DNA from: Prorocentrum cordatum
Taxonomy: Eukaryota > Sar > Dinophyceae > Prorocentrales > Prorocentraceae
DNA length: 64,000 bases
Assembly (NCBI GenBank): GCA_963575745.1
Contig: CAUYUJ010021170.1
Span: 1,098,801-1,162,800 of the forward strand
Direction of reading: 5' to 3'
Shown: positions 22,356 to 34,330 of the stretch, piece after piece
Layout: every line of letters begins with the position of its first letter
How positions within the stretch are numbered: the stretch's first letter is position 1
Notes under the pieces: model-generated
The model's input: the letters and a program-made list of their open reading frames with translations, nothing else
The model's database searches: none
What the model was told of the DNA's origin: nothing
Translations under genes and position numbers: made by a program

Positions 22356-22549
22356 ACAACTTCTGCGCCTCTGTCCTTTTACTGGCCCCTTGCCCTAGTT
22401 CATCTGCCTTGCGGTACCCCCAGCTGCTCATGGTTGGATCCTACGCCAGGCTAACGTGCTTGAGAATGTCTCAGGCGGAAGCCTCACTTGGAAGAACCAG
22501 AGTGGCTTCAACAAGTCCGCCACCATTTCAATTTCGCGAGCATGACTCA

Positions 22550-22900
22550 AAGGACACACTCCACACACTATGTTCGATATCCGACGCTCGACGTTCACCA
22601 TCTCATCGGACTGAGGATGTCTCAGGCGAAAGCTTCACGGTTGAGAACCAACGTCGTGAAACAACACCTCCAACACCCGCACTATGCAGGATGTCTCAGA
22701 ATAAATGCCCCCACCATTGTGGATATCCGACGCACGACCTCGAACCTCACATGAATTATGAAGATATATTGGGCGAACACATCCCTCTCGATAACCAACG
22801 TCGCTCTAACAAATCATCTAACATTTCTTTGTTGTGAGGATGGCTCAGGCGAACAGCCCTTGCCGATACCATGTTGGATATCCGACGCCCGATGTCACGG
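22550..22900 (+). repeat. Minisatellite 2, right block
   Basis: GATATCCGACGC anchors recur near 22575, 22723 and 22878. GAGAACCAACGTCG-type text (22644, 22792, 22922) is shared with 21530. Confidence 0.7.
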
Positions 22901-23838
22901 ATGCCTCGAACGGGTCATTTAGAGAACCAACGTCGCGCGCATCATCCCCAGGTGTGATGATATATCAAGCGAAACTCCTCCTCACCCAACTCGTCAACCC
23001 TCCATGTACGGCCAAATGCCTGACGGACTAGGAGAACCCTGGGCCTGACCCCTTACCCGGGAAAACAACGAGGTGCCAAAACTGATGGGCCAAGGCGCAT
23101 CAAGACCAGAAACACCGGCATCTCCTATTTTTGGCAACGCTTCTTTTGGCCACGTATCCGTGCCTCCGACGTGGGCGTGGTGGGGGTGGCAGCAGCGGCG
23201 ACACGACGGCTAAGCGGCAGAGAGAAGAGCGGAAAGAGAACGAACTGTTTCGGACGCAGGTCAGAGTCAAGCGCTAACTCCCAGCAGCGCAAGACCGAGC
23301 GAGGGCCTGAAAACGACGAGCGAGCGGGGGCCAGAGGAAACACACAACGGCGGAAAGACATCTACCGAGCGAAAAAACGAGGCCCTCAACCCGCAGGGAC
23401 GGCCAAGCAAGGCGAACTAAAGCAAGCACAATCTCTTGGCGCATAGAGACCTGAATCCTGCGGCGACCATAGGCAGTGGAATATTTGTTTTCGTGCAAAG
23501 AGCCCCCCACAACCACAAATCTTCACATTCCCCCCGACCATTAATAAAACAGAGTAGATGGCATGGGGCGATGCTGCGATGCTCAGCCATGGCACGTCGG
23601 GTGTCGGGTTCCGCCACGGGTTGAGGATCGACGGAGCCCAAGTGGTGACTGGTGTTCTGACAGCACCTCATATAGAAAAGCACATGACATAAAAGAGATA
23701 GACAGCTTGCGTAAGTCAACTTTGCCACTTAGTATCTGCACGGGCCTGCGAGCGCAGGCACAAATATCAGTATCATCCGAATTGGTCATCATCAGGACCT
23801 GGGCACAAAAAACAGCTGGACGAGAAGTGCAAATTCAT
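22901..23838. other. No recognisable gene
   Basis: Normal-complexity DNA with short overlapping frames. No supported coding or RNA gene. Confidence 0.4.
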
Positions 23839-23972
23839 CCTCCTTCTCGAAAGAGAGCGACGAGACAGAAGCGCGAAGGGGGGATGGTCAGGAGGGAAGT
23901 GGGCCGGGTTAGACAGCAACCCAAGGAATGTTGTGGTCGTTCCCATGGCGCCCAATAGTGCGCCCAATCGCG
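23839..23972 (+). repeat. 134-bp dispersed repeat, copy 2
   Basis: Second copy of 18702-18835, same orientation, 5.1 kb away. Its flanks are unrelated to those of copy 1, so it is a dispersed repeat and not part of a larger local duplication. Confidence 0.85.
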
Positions 23973-26900
23973 CGCGATGCGTCTCCCTCACATGACGATT
24001 AGGGATTTTGGCGTCATTTGGGCGTCATGTGGGCGCTATTGGGCACTATTGAGCGGGCGGGAAAAGCCGTGATCTACGATCTAAGAAGGACAACGACTCA
24101 TACTTTCGCCAACTTTCGCCGATCGCATGCCAAATTCCCACCGATGCCGCCTCCGTTTTAGTGTCCGCCGGCTTCCAAGGACTTTTTTTGTCCCAGCACT
24201 GCGCCCAATGCGCATTCAGCGAAAACGCTTCGAGAGAAGCCCATGGTAAACATAAACAGACATGCGGTGCACGCTACGACTACTCATATTATCAAGACTG
24301 TGTGGCCCTCGGAGGCTAAGCAATGGGAACAGCAAAGCTGGGTCACGAAGGCGTTTGCCTTGCGGAAGCCCCAGTCCCGGTCCTACGCGCCCCCGCCTCT
24401 GCGGAAGGCGGAAGCAGCACTGCAGGAGAGGCACCCATGGCCCACTCCGGGATGCGAGCGGCCATCCATCAACGCCGACAAGCAGCGACTTGCACATTAC
24501 TTTGAGACTCGCTAGCGCCGACTGGCGACGGAGAGTGAGGAACTTTGTCCCGGCCGCACGGCCGACGACGGAACATACTTTGCACAACTTTGGCCGGTCG
24601 GCGGAACTCTGGGCAATCCCGGAACCGCCCCGAAGGCCCGCGTAGAGACTTGCGAGGCCGAGGGTGTAGGCTGGAGGTACAGACTCCCCGAGCAGAGGGC
24701 CCCGAGAGGTCACTGCGAACGCTCTCTGAGTAGCGAGAGGTGCAGTGCGCCACCGCTCTCCTGAAGCGCAGCAACTTGTTGCAACGCAAGGCCTACTGGA
24801 TAACCTGAGCTTAGAGCCGATCACCAGGAATAATACGTTCGTCGTAGGTGAGGGAATGCACAGCGGCAACAGCTAGGATGTCAACGTGCAGTGACGACGG
24901 CAACTGAGGAGCATGAGAACCATCTCCAATGACGCACCGCGAGTAGTACCCGCCAAGGGCGCTGCACCTTCCCCTATGACCTTGCCCCTACCAATAGCTA
25001 GAATGTCTTTTGCTCACAACACGTGGAGGTTCAGACCAGCCAGACCGCTGGTCAGCGCTCACCTTACCGACACGGAACGACAAACAGGAGTGCACCAGAT
25101 CATCGTCGCAACAACAGTGCCCAAACGTGTACTCGACCAACCTCTTCACTCCGTTGGTTGCGTAACCAAATTCGTCTCTGTCCACATCGGCAAAGGTGTG
25201 GTTGGCTACAGCTGCGAGGACGAAGGTGCCCACGGCCGTCGGCGAAGACACTTTTGCCATCGGTGATCGCAACATCTTTCTGGCTCACGTGCTGGGTGGT
25301 CGAGGCGTTGCTGGATATCGTGCGGTAGTGACAGACGGTGCACGGAAGCCATTGCGCACGGTCGGGCTGGGAATCGCGACCCAGCTCGGAAAGGGGACGG
25401 CCGATAAATCCTTGCGCCGATAAGGCTTCAGCGGACCCTCTGCCAGCTTCCGCCGAGGGCGAGAAATCAACCCGTCGATGCATCGAGGGCGGGGGCGGTT
25501 TGAAACGGCCCACTTCGGAACGAGCGTCCTGCTTGACAATGCCGTTACGACCGACTCTGGGCCAGCCCGATAATGCAGGTGGCGGCGAGTAGGATCTCGC
25601 GCGCGGTTCAAGAACGCCGTCATTATGAACGCGATGTTGTGGTACTGCTTACCTTGAGCTTGAGGCTTTAGCTTCAGCCATAGCTTCACCTGTATATGTC
25701 AGCGTTTGCACTGCAGCTTGACATTCATCGGGTAGCCTCAACATTTCGCATTTTTCACTTAACTCCATGTTTGGCCTTGCCTTCTGGCCTATCTGAGCCT
25801 TGGTTCGCGCTATCGTTGAGTCGCAACGCGGTCGCCCTATCCTCCATTCGCATTAGCACACGCAATCGCCAATGCGTGTGCAGCCATGTCATTGGCAACG
25901 TGTAAAATCGTTCACGCATTTCGCGATGGCGACTCTGGCATCCACTATTTCCGCAGCGTCGGCGCGAAGGTGCACAACTGAGCCTCTCTTCGGCGGCGAG
26001 CCTCGTCCTACCTGGAGCCAAAGCTGGCCCTCTGAAGACGATACCTGGCTCAGATCCTCCCCAGAGCTCGAAGAGCTTACCGCCCCTTTAACAAGCAATA
26101 TGTCGAGCTCTACCACAGACTGTGGGAGGTTTTCGAATGGACCAACAATTTAGGGCCCGATCCTGGGATATACGATGGGGGGACGTCCATCCTCGATAGG
26201 GGTTCGTCCGAATAGCCCGCTTGGGGTGTATCCCAGGGTCCCCCTCGCTTCCTGAGCGGCTTCATTTTCGTCGAAAAGTCGGGGGGGGGGAGACAAGTCG
26301 CCTGCGAGCCTTGGTTAATCCCTAACCGCCCTGAAGGGGCAAGAGACCACATGTAGCATACTTCCTTAGTTGTTCGCGACCGGCCGTCCTGGGAAGGAAC
26401 ACACGCAGCACCATTCATGGCAATATTCTTCCTCCTCTCCCGCCTTCTGCCTTCTCCTGATGCCCGCGGTTGTTCCTCGATCCCGCGCCGAGCACGGCTA
26501 GACGCATGCCTTTGCCCACGCGCCTAGAAGCGTATGGCTTGTTCGTTCGTTCGTGGGGAAAAGCAAAAGCAACTCACCTTGCTCCTATCAAGACCCCGGA
26601 GCCAAACGAAGCGCCCCAAAAAGGCCTCAGACCGAGCAAATACGCTCGAGAACCTCGATTCCGTGTCCTCGATAGCCGACCACTCCGCCCACGAACGCTG
26701 CCTTGCCTTCGACAGCCCGCTGTGGGAGCAACGCGAGCACGTCCCGAGCGGCCTCCGAGGGACTCCGAAGGCCCCTGGAGGCCTCCAGGGTGCGGGGGCC
26801 TCTGGAGGCCGCCGGAGGTCTCCCGAGGCCGACCTGACTTCACAACTTCTGCAAGCCCCGACCCTCGATCGCCGATCCCCAAGCTGAGGCGAAGCCAGGA

Positions 26901-27540
26901 CGAGGCCAGATTCGGGTAAGGACAGATCGAGAATGTCTGCGACCCGGCCCGGCCGGCTGATCTGGAGGATGTCTCGGGCGCCGTGGCCTTCTCGGAGCGT
27001 TCCGGAAGGCTCTCGGAGCGTTCAGGAACGCTCCGGACAGGATTTATCCTTGTCCTAGCATCCGGCAGCGTGATTGATCAGCTCACGGGCCCCAGAGAGG
27101 TCCCCACCCATTTCCCCAGACAGAGCTTCTCATCGCGGACCTATCTCTTCGAGGAGGCCCTGGGCACGGGAAGGAAGCGGCCGCGGGAGGCCAAAACACT
27201 GCGGAGACACGCGCGGGGGCCAGAAACAAAAGAACCAGTCCGACAGAGCTCTGGGCTGCTCGGGCCTCGATCGCCGAGCCCCGAGACAAGGAGGACGAGC
27301 GTCCGGGGCGGAGGACCGCCTCGGGGAGGGGGGGAGCCTCGACACTGGACGTGGGCGGCACATTGCCGACAGATCGGCGACGGGCCCTCGAGACAGCGGA
27401 TCCGCAGGCTCCTGGGCGGGGCAGGCTCCCGGGCCCCGGCCAGGGATGCATGGGTGCATGGGCGAAGGGGGGTCGGTGCACTTCCCCCCGGAGCCCTGGC
27501 GCCCCCCCACCCCTACAGGCCGTTTTTGAATCCATGGGAT
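23973..27540. other. Mixed-complexity region, possible exon-like fragments, no gene defined
   Basis: This is the longest stretch outside the retrotransposon that is not dominated by repeats. Protein-like pieces on the plus strand lie at 24243-24515, at 25196-25423 (Gly/Val/Ala-rich, containing HVLGGRGVAGYRAVVTDGAR) and at about 26080-26200 (containing YVELYHRLWEVFEWTNN). They are in different frames without visible joining signals, so I cannot say if they are exons, relics or chance. GC-rich sequence with near-palindromic GGAGCGTTC motifs occurs at 26990-27045. Confidence 0.3.
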
Positions 27541-27555
27541 GCTTGAAAATATAGG

Positions 27556-27674
27556 ATTTGTTTGATACATGATGAAGTTATGAATACATGTATGCTTGAA
27601 CTCCTCGTTGTTTTTAATACTAACTCCCTGTATTTTTTGTACATGATCCGCACGCGGAGCATGTATCACAAAAA
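27556..27674. mobile_element. Possible short AT-rich inverted-repeat element
   Basis: TTTGATACATG near 27561 is mirrored by CATGTATCACAAA at 27660-27672. The ends bound about 115 bp of AT-rich DNA within GC-rich surroundings. The mirrored stretch is only about 11 bp and no target duplication was seen. Confidence 0.25.
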
Positions 27675-27849
27675 GGCACTGTACTGTTGCGCTCTGGCTC
27701 TCGGCTCATAACTCGGCTCCCTGGCGGCCGTTCGGGACGACCCGGGCACTCCCGCAGCGCTCTCGGCGAGGCGCAGCTGCTGGGAGGCACCCTGAGAACC
27801 TTGAACCTCGGACCTCGGACCCCGGCGTAGCAAGTTTCCGAATGACATC

Positions 27850-28000
27850 TCAAAGGTCTGGACCCCATCCTGGGCAACAACTTTTCATCCTGAGCCTCTG
27901 AGCTGTGTTTTACGGCCTCGAGGCCCAGTGAGGGCTCCAAGAGTTTGAAAATTACCAAAAACCTCCGGTCGCTATTTTTCCACGACGCCAGGGGGTTTGA
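27850..28000 (+). repeat. Diverged inverted repeat, arm 1
   Basis: GGTCTGGACCCCATCCTGG (27855-27873) and TTTTTCCACGACGC (from 27975) both reappear in reverse complement at 29790-29902 in the matching order. The arms are about 1.8 kb apart. Confidence 0.6.
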
Positions 28001-28404
28001 GCCTAACGTTGCCAGTGGCATACTGGAGGGGCAAGAGACGGTGACCACGGCCAAGACTGAACGCGGACATGTAGTGTCCACCTTGGCCTCCGTCCATCTT
28101 GGTCAGCGTCGATCCGCGGATCAACCTCGCGAATCGGCGAGGGCCAGCACGAACCATGCCCGGGATCCGCGACGAGATCCCGCGTCCACTTGGGTCACGG
28201 CCCCCGCAGCTCCTCCCTCGACATGGTCCCACTGCCGACCGCCGCCGCGCGGAGCGCAGAGCGAGGGCGGTCCACGAAGCGCGGGGGGCCGGCCGCGAAG
28301 CCGGGGACGTCCGCCGCGGCGTCGTGCACCAGGCAGAGGCGGTGGCAGTCCTTGCAGAGCAGCGGCGAGGCGAGGCGGCCTCCTCATGCCTCGAGCCCAG
28401 GATC

Positions 28405-28640
28405 CCGAGTACCGAGCAGGCCTTGAAGATCCAAGGTCAAGGTATTGGCGATATTGATGCCCATTGCTCCCGCATCTGCAAATGAGTCGACCCACGAGTT
28501 GCCACGTGATGGCAAGAAGCCCAAGTACCGAACAGGCCTTTGTGATCCAAAGCCTAGGTATTGGCGATATGAATGCCCGTTGCTCCCGCATGTGCAAATA
28601 AGTCGACCCACGAGTTCCCACACTTGACGAAGGGCACGGG
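28405..28640 (+). repeat. Tandem duplication, period 116 bp, two copies
   Basis: GTACCGAGCAGGCCTTGAAG (28409) recurs as GTACCGAACAGGCCTTTGTG (28525). GGTATTGGCGATAT (28441) recurs at 28557. Both copies end in AGTCGACCCACGAGTT. Confidence 0.85.
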
Positions 28641-29775
28641 GTCAGCTGCAGAACTTGACTCACAGCAAAGTGCATTTCCCACCGAATCTACGAAATATAC
28701 ATAGAATGTTCGGTATATCTTCGGGACATTGGACGCATTTTCCATGGATTCGACGGAACATCAAGTTTTGGGGAAAACAATTCTGCAATCGATCCCCTAC
28801 TCAAGCTGTTGCGGGACCGGGATCTGGATCTTGGTGGAACCACCCTGTTGTTCGGGGTTCTTGGCCAGATTGCCCCGGTGCGATCTCGGGGGCTTCAGAA
28901 TGCTGGGCGCGCCAGTCGTGCAATTCTTGGCTCCAACCAGAATTCCCTTGGAAAATCTCACGGGGAAGTATGCACAAGTGCGCGCAATGACCGCGTGACC
29001 GCATAGCCCCAAAGTGGAACCACTCGGGCCCCACGCCATCAATGATGACCCGCAAGTGAAACAGAGATGACCACATGGCCCATCATGACCCCGACAGGGC
29101 ATCTTGAGAGCCTCAGACTGTCTATGTGATGACCCGTCTGATGAGTGGCGGGCGATGCCGAGACGACTCCAAACTGACCGAGCGACGCCCGCACAATCCA
29201 AACATGACGCGAGTGCGATCTGAAAACGGCCTGACGACAACTCCAAGATGCCCCCAATATCGCTCGCAAGTCGACGCAGTGGGCGGTCCCGCTACCTGCA
29301 TATCATGCCACATTGATCTCAAGATGACCCAACATGGCTTCAAGAGGCCCTGACGAGGGGTCCGCGGCGACAGGACGGCGCGCGCATCGCCTGAAAATGG
29401 CATCACGACGGCCCCACCATGAATCCGTGAACTTATGAACCCCAACTTGTGTCCAGCCGATCCCAGAAAAGGCGGGATCCCTCGAAGGCCCGGGAGTTTG
29501 GTTGACCCGGTGAAAGGGTGGGATTTTTGACCTGGCCGAATCAAACTTATCATATAAGGAAGGACTATAGCAAGCTCGGCGGGATCCCGCACGACCCAGG
29601 AAGGAAAGCTACCTTGCTAGGCCTCTACGGGGGCAAGCGGTTCGAAAGGCGCAGTGCTACTGCCGCCGGCTTCCGCCGCCCTCGCAGGAATGCTGCCGTC
29701 TTCCGCGCGGCGAGCGCCACCATAAAATCCAAAGAACTTTCTCATTGGGCCGATGTAGCGCACGGGGCGCGGCGA
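28641..29775. other. No recognisable gene
   Basis: Normal-complexity sequence with loose CAAGATG and TGACGACG-type repeats at 29040-29340. No protein-like frame stands out. Confidence 0.4.
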
Positions 29776-29925
29776 ACGGCGTTCCCAGACCCCCCTCGCG
29801 TCGTGGAAAAAATCACGGCGAGAATTTTTGTTGGCAACTCTCAGGGTCGTGAACAAAAACGACTCGGGATGGAAAACTGGTTTCCAGGATGGGGTCCAGA
29901 CCTCCCGTAGTCCACTTCATGAAAA
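29776..29925 (-). repeat. Diverged inverted repeat, arm 2
   Basis: Reverse-complement counterpart of 27850-28000, carrying CCAGGATGGGGTCCAGACC (29884-29902) and the complement of TTTTTCCACGACGC near 29799-29812. Confidence 0.6.
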
Positions 29926-30124
29926 ACACACGATGTCGGAGGTCCGGGTCTGGCGACGACGACTCTGCAATCTGGGCATCGTATTTGTTTCGCAACGGGC
30001 GCTTTCGCCATGTTTCGGGCCCCGGGACCCCGCTGGATCGATCCGGCTCGAGCAGTGCCGCAGAAAAATCGGGTCTAGGGCTCTGGTCGTGATTGTTCGC
30101 GCTGTTGCAACTGTTTGTTCGCAA

Positions 30125-30720
30125 CGTCGGGGACGCCGACGCCTGGCAGGCATTCAGGCGGATGCGCGCGGCGACGGCGGGTCAACTTTTGGGGCATGTC
30201 ACCTCTTGGGGCCCTCGAACGGTCGCTCTGGTATCCTCTCGGGGCCCTCTTTGGGGCACTCGTGGGCCACTTGGGGGCCCTCTTTGGGCGCCGAGCGGCG
30301 AGCGGCATCTGGGGGACTAACAACGTACCGATACCGCCACGCCACAGACCTCTCCCAGGGTGTGTTCTGGCCAGGACTTCGCAGAGGAGCCAGCCGTGGC
30401 GGCGAGGGATCTCCAGGTCGATCAGCGGTAACGGCATCTCGTCCTCTTCTGAGCGACGACGGCGCCGACGCCTCGCGGGCTGGCAGGGGGACGGACGCGC
30501 GCGGCGGCGGGTCACCTGTTGGGGTCTGCCACCTCTTGAGGCCCTCGGGCGGCCGCTTTTGGGGGGGCTCTCTTCGGGGCCCTCGTGGGCCCATTTTGGG
30601 CCCCCCTTTGGGGCCCTCTTCGCTGGGCCACTCTGGGCCCTCGCGGGGCCGCGGCGGCGGGCCGGCGGCCCTGCCGGCGGGCGGCGGCCCTGGGGCGAGC
30701 GGCGGACAGCCCGAGGGGGA
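30125..30720 (+). repeat. Direct repeat, two copies offset by about 320 bp
   Basis: GACGCCGACGCCT...GGCGGGTCA.CT.TTGGGG followed by CCACCTCTTG..GCCCTCG is present near 30130-30290 and again near 30450-30620. The 398-codon plus-strand frame across this region (29828-31024) is GC-driven, overlaps equally long minus-strand frames and ends in CTC-repeat poly-Leu. I do not call it a gene. Confidence 0.65.
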
Positions 30721-31268
30721 GCACCGGGCTAGACGCAGGATGGCAGGGCGACCGCACGCGGTGGCTTGCGCGGGCCGACAGCGCGGCACGCTGCACCGGA
30801 AACGAGGGCGCGCACGCGCAACCTTGCGCAGGCAGCAGGCTGCGCAGTCGGCCCTTCCGCCGCTCAGGTGTACCCAGGGGCTCCAGTCGCCCGTGTCTTC
30901 GGCGAGGCTTCCTGGCGAATGCGCGGAATGCCCACCCCGGGGCCATCCGCCGCGTTTGCCTCTGCCGACCCTCCTCCTCTTCCTCCTCCTTCTCCTTTCC
31001 TCCTCCTCCGACCCTGACATTTGAGTAAGGCGAAACATAGCACAAGGACCTCGACATCTAAATTCCTGTCGAGGTTTGAGGCAGTCCAGATAGGTCGATT
31101 GATCTGCAGGATTATGTCGGGCACTCTGGAAGGTCAGGGTGCCCCTGCCCCCCCAGCAAGGACTGACTGACTGACTGGCTGAAGCCGTGCGTCCAGCGGG
31201 ACGCTCTGGCACGAAGAACAATCGGGGCCACCGCCTGGGAAGACTCGCGTGCATAGTGCGCGAAGAAG
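30721..31268. other. GC-rich to mixed spacer, no gene
   Basis: Contains a CCT-rich patch at 30967-31010 and nothing assignable. Confidence 0.4.
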
Positions 31269-31560
31269 GGGGGAGGAGGAGGAGGAGGAGGAGGAGGAGG
31301 AGGAGGAGGAGGAGGAGGAGGAGGGAGGAGGAGGAGGAGGAGGAGGAGGAGGAGGAGGAGGAGGAGGAGGAGGAGGAGAGGGAGAGGGAAGGGGGTGTAG
31401 GCGGAAAAGGAGGAGGCGGAGGAGGAGGCGGAGAAGGAGGATGAGAAGAAGGAGGGGGAGGATGAGGGGAAGGAGGAAGAGGATGAGGAAGAGGAGGAGG
31501 AGGAGGAAGCGGAGGAGGAGGAGGAGGAGAAGGGGAGGAGGAGGGGGTCACGAGTGCACT
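31269..31560. repeat. (GGA)n purine array
   Basis: Almost pure GGA to about 31375, then GGA/GAA/GGC variants. Frames are poly-Glu, poly-Gly and poly-Arg. Confidence 0.95.
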
Positions 31561-33309
31561 GCACACTGCGCGAATAAGGGGAGACAAGGAACGAGGAAGG
31601 GGGAGGGGACGGAGAAGGATGAGGAGGAGGGGGGTCGCAAATGCAACTTGCAGAAAAATAAGGTTGGCGCATCATAGCAAGAGGCATGTAACTATGTGCG
31701 CGGACGAAGAGGCGGCTTGGAGATGCAATGAAAGGACAAGAAAAAGAAGGGGGCATGAACTGATGGCCCTGGCCATGGTTTCCAAACACCCCTTGATATC
31801 CACGCGCGCACGCACAAGCACACACACACACACACGGATATCCACACACCCCTTGTCCTCACCCTCCTATTCGACGCACCAGAAGGTGTCTAGGATCGAG
31901 GCTCGATGATCATTTCGCCGACGTCGTCGACGTCTTAGTTTCGGAGGACGCTGACCACCACCGTTGAGCACGAGGAAAACGCCGTCTGCGCGAAGGGCAC
32001 GCATGGCACTGCGCCAACGGCGCCGTGGCTGTCAAACGCCGAGAGCTCCTGCCTGTGGTAGTCGTTGACCCCGTCTGCACCGAGTCACTTGAGCATGGGG
32101 ATGCCCGCGCCTGCCGCAGCAGTGACCACGCGTGCGGCGCCCATCAGCTTCGCAATCTGCACTCGGCGGCGCGCCCAAGGGGAAGTGAGAGGGGGCAGAC
32201 CTTCTCAGGAGGCGGCGGGGCTTCTCAAAGGCCCCCGGCCTCCTGCAAAACCGTCTCTGTCTTCGGGGAAGGCTTCGAAAACTGCTCAGAAGGCCCGAGG
32301 CCTTCCGAGCCTCCTGCAACGGCCCGCCCCCTCTGCAGACTCCCCCTGGGCTCGCCGCCCATGCACGGCGACAAGCCGTATGCCGACCAGGCCAGCGGTG
32401 GCCACCATGGCCATTCATCTGTCGCCCGGGACTCCGCGGCGCGCCCGCGGCACGGAAGACTTCAGGGCCTCTGGCGGCGACGCCGGGGAGCGGGCCGGCG
32501 TCAACGAGAGGGCGAGGCGCTCAAGGGCTGCGGCCGAACCAGGTCGCAACTCGCGAGCGCGTGCTTCGACCCGGAGCGGGGCACCGAGGCAGGAAACCAG
32601 GCGCCCCAGCGCCGACCCTGACGCAGGGGCAGCTGCCCCACGCTGCCAGAACAGCTCCCGAGCAGTCGCCGTGGAGTGCGAGGCCCGCCGCCGACTCCTC
32701 CGTCCGAAGGGTCGAGCCTGGAGGACCCGCAGGGCTTCCGGGCGCCCCCGGGGGCACTCCCTGGCCAGCGCAGGGGAGGGGCGAGGCTGAGCGCCGCGAG
32801 CTTGGGTTGTTGGAGGCCTCCTTCTCGATCGCCGCCTTCAGGTTCGTGACCTCGCCCTGAGTCGGGTGTTGCTAGAAGTGCCCCTGGCCCGAGGTGCCCC
32901 CAGGATGTCCAAGGAGGCCCCCACGGCCTCCAGAGCACCCCATCACGAGGCCCAGAGGGCCCGAAAGGCTTATCTAGCGATAAGAAGGGGGCACCTCGGG
33001 CCAGGTGCACATTTGGCAGCCCCCGACTGAGGGACGAGGGGAGGGGGAAGAGAGGCCCTGGGGATTTCGCACCCTTGCTGCAGGGCCGGAAGAGCTCCAA
33101 CGAAAATTTGCACTCCTAGGGGCCCTTTGGGGGCGCCCCCGCCGCAGCGGCCGGGCATGCCTAGGGAGGGGGAGAGGCGGAGAGCGAGGAAAGTGAGGAT
33201 GATGCTGATGCTGAGGAGGAGGGGGAGGGAGAACAATCAGAAGGAAAGTTGGAGAATGAGGGGGGAGAGAAGGGAAGGGGGGCTCCTGCGTCCCTTCTCG
33301 CCCTGTGGG
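31561..33309. other. No recognisable gene
   Basis: A (CA)n run near 31815-31835 is bracketed by GGATATCCAC-like copies (31792 and 31836). From 32100 to 32800 the DNA is GC-rich with overlapping open frames on both strands. No domain or motif is recognisable. Confidence 0.4.
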
Positions 33310-33500
33310 GGGGGTTAGGAGGGAGGAGGAGGAGGAGGAGGAGGAGGAGGAGGAGGAGGAGGAGGAGGAGGAGGAGGAGGAGGAGGAGGATAAGGAGGAG
33401 GGAGGTGGAGGAGGAGGAGGAGGACAAGGAAGAAGGAGGAGAAGGAGGAGGAGGAGGAGGCGAGAAAATTGGAGGAGAAGGAGGAGGAGGAGGAGCCGGG
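33310..33500. repeat. (GGA)n purine array
   Basis: Pure GGA from about 33321 to 33388, then interrupted GGA/AAG units. Confidence 0.95.
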
Positions 33501-33846
33501 GTGGCGGCGCGAGGCGGTGTCGCGGGGCACTCCTCCAGGGCGTCCTGGAAGGACCGCCAACCGCCGTCGCCGCCCGCTCCCACGGCGGCCTCGGGGGCGA
33601 GCGCTCGGGATCCGTAAACGTCGGTCGACAGAGGTAGGCAAAAGCATGAAGCAGGAAAGCGGATAGAGTAGATTGGGTTCAGGCCCTCCCAGAGAACAAC
33701 AGAACACAGGAAAAGTAGATCGATTCTTGAAGTAGGGAGGCGCTTGAAGTAGATTGGGATCTGAGAATCCCCAACTACTTGCTTTCAACGACTGACGTGT
33801 ATGCCTGCACGCGGGGATTTCGGGGCCCCAAGGCCGGTTGTTGGTG
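33501..33846. other. No gene seen
   Basis: GC-rich then mixed sequence. GAAGTAGATTGGG-like text repeats at about 33667 and 33748. Confidence 0.4.
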
Positions 33847-34001
33847 GACCGCGTGGTGACCTCGGAATCCCCAAAAACCTCACCGCGCGGTCCGTCACCG
33901 CACAATAGGCAATAGGCCCCGGCGGTCCGAGACCTGGGAGAACGACTCAGGTCCCAAAACCGCGTGGTGACCTCGAGCCCCCCCCTGACTCACCACGCGG
34001 T
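33847..34001. repeat. Pair of related hairpins
   Basis: Hairpin 1 pairs 33847-33859 with 33880-33892 (one mismatch). Hairpin 2 pairs 33959-33970 with 33990-34001 (perfect, ACCGCGTGGTGA and complement). Both carry GTGACCTCG at the loop entry, so they are copies of one foldback unit about 110 bp apart. Confidence 0.75.
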
Positions 34002-34029
34002 GTGTTCGCCAAACCGTTCGGTGGCCCCC

Positions 34030-34330
34030 CGAGGGGATGCACGCTTGACGTCGGCGGCTCCGGGAGCAGCAGAGGCGCGGGACGCCGACGGCACCCCGAG
34101 AGGGCCCCGAGAAGCTGGCGAGGGCTGCCTGCGCGCGGGGGCGCACGCTCGACGTCGTAAGGCCGCGCCTGGAGAGGAGCGGCGCGGGGATCCGCCTGCC
34201 TGCGCGCGGGGATGCGCGCTCGACGACGACGGCGGCGCCGAGGGAAGGCGCGGGGCGCCGCCCCGAGAGGCCCCACGAAGCTGGCGAGGGCTGGGGCCCA
34301 AGCAGAGAGGCCACCGACCTCCCCGGGCTC
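34030..34330 (+). repeat. GC-rich tandem repeat, about three copies
   Basis: GATGCACGCTTGACGTCG-like starts (about 34035, 34139, 34209) alternate with GAAGCTGGCGAGGGCTG (34110, 34278) and CTGCGCGCGGGG. The frames are compositional artefacts. Confidence 0.6.

Noticed and set aside
25600-25612. GGTTCAAG as a tRNA B box
   Set aside because: No A box at suitable distance and no cloverleaf could be drawn. No convincing tRNA was found anywhere in the window.
29828-31024. 398-codon plus-strand ORF
   Set aside because: GC-rich direct repeats and a terminal CTC poly-Leu run. Equally long minus-strand frames overlap it and no domain is visible.
30199-31587. 462-codon minus-strand ORF
   Set aside because: Starts in poly-Pro/Ser from the GGA array and continues through GC-rich repeats with Ala/Arg/Pro bias only.
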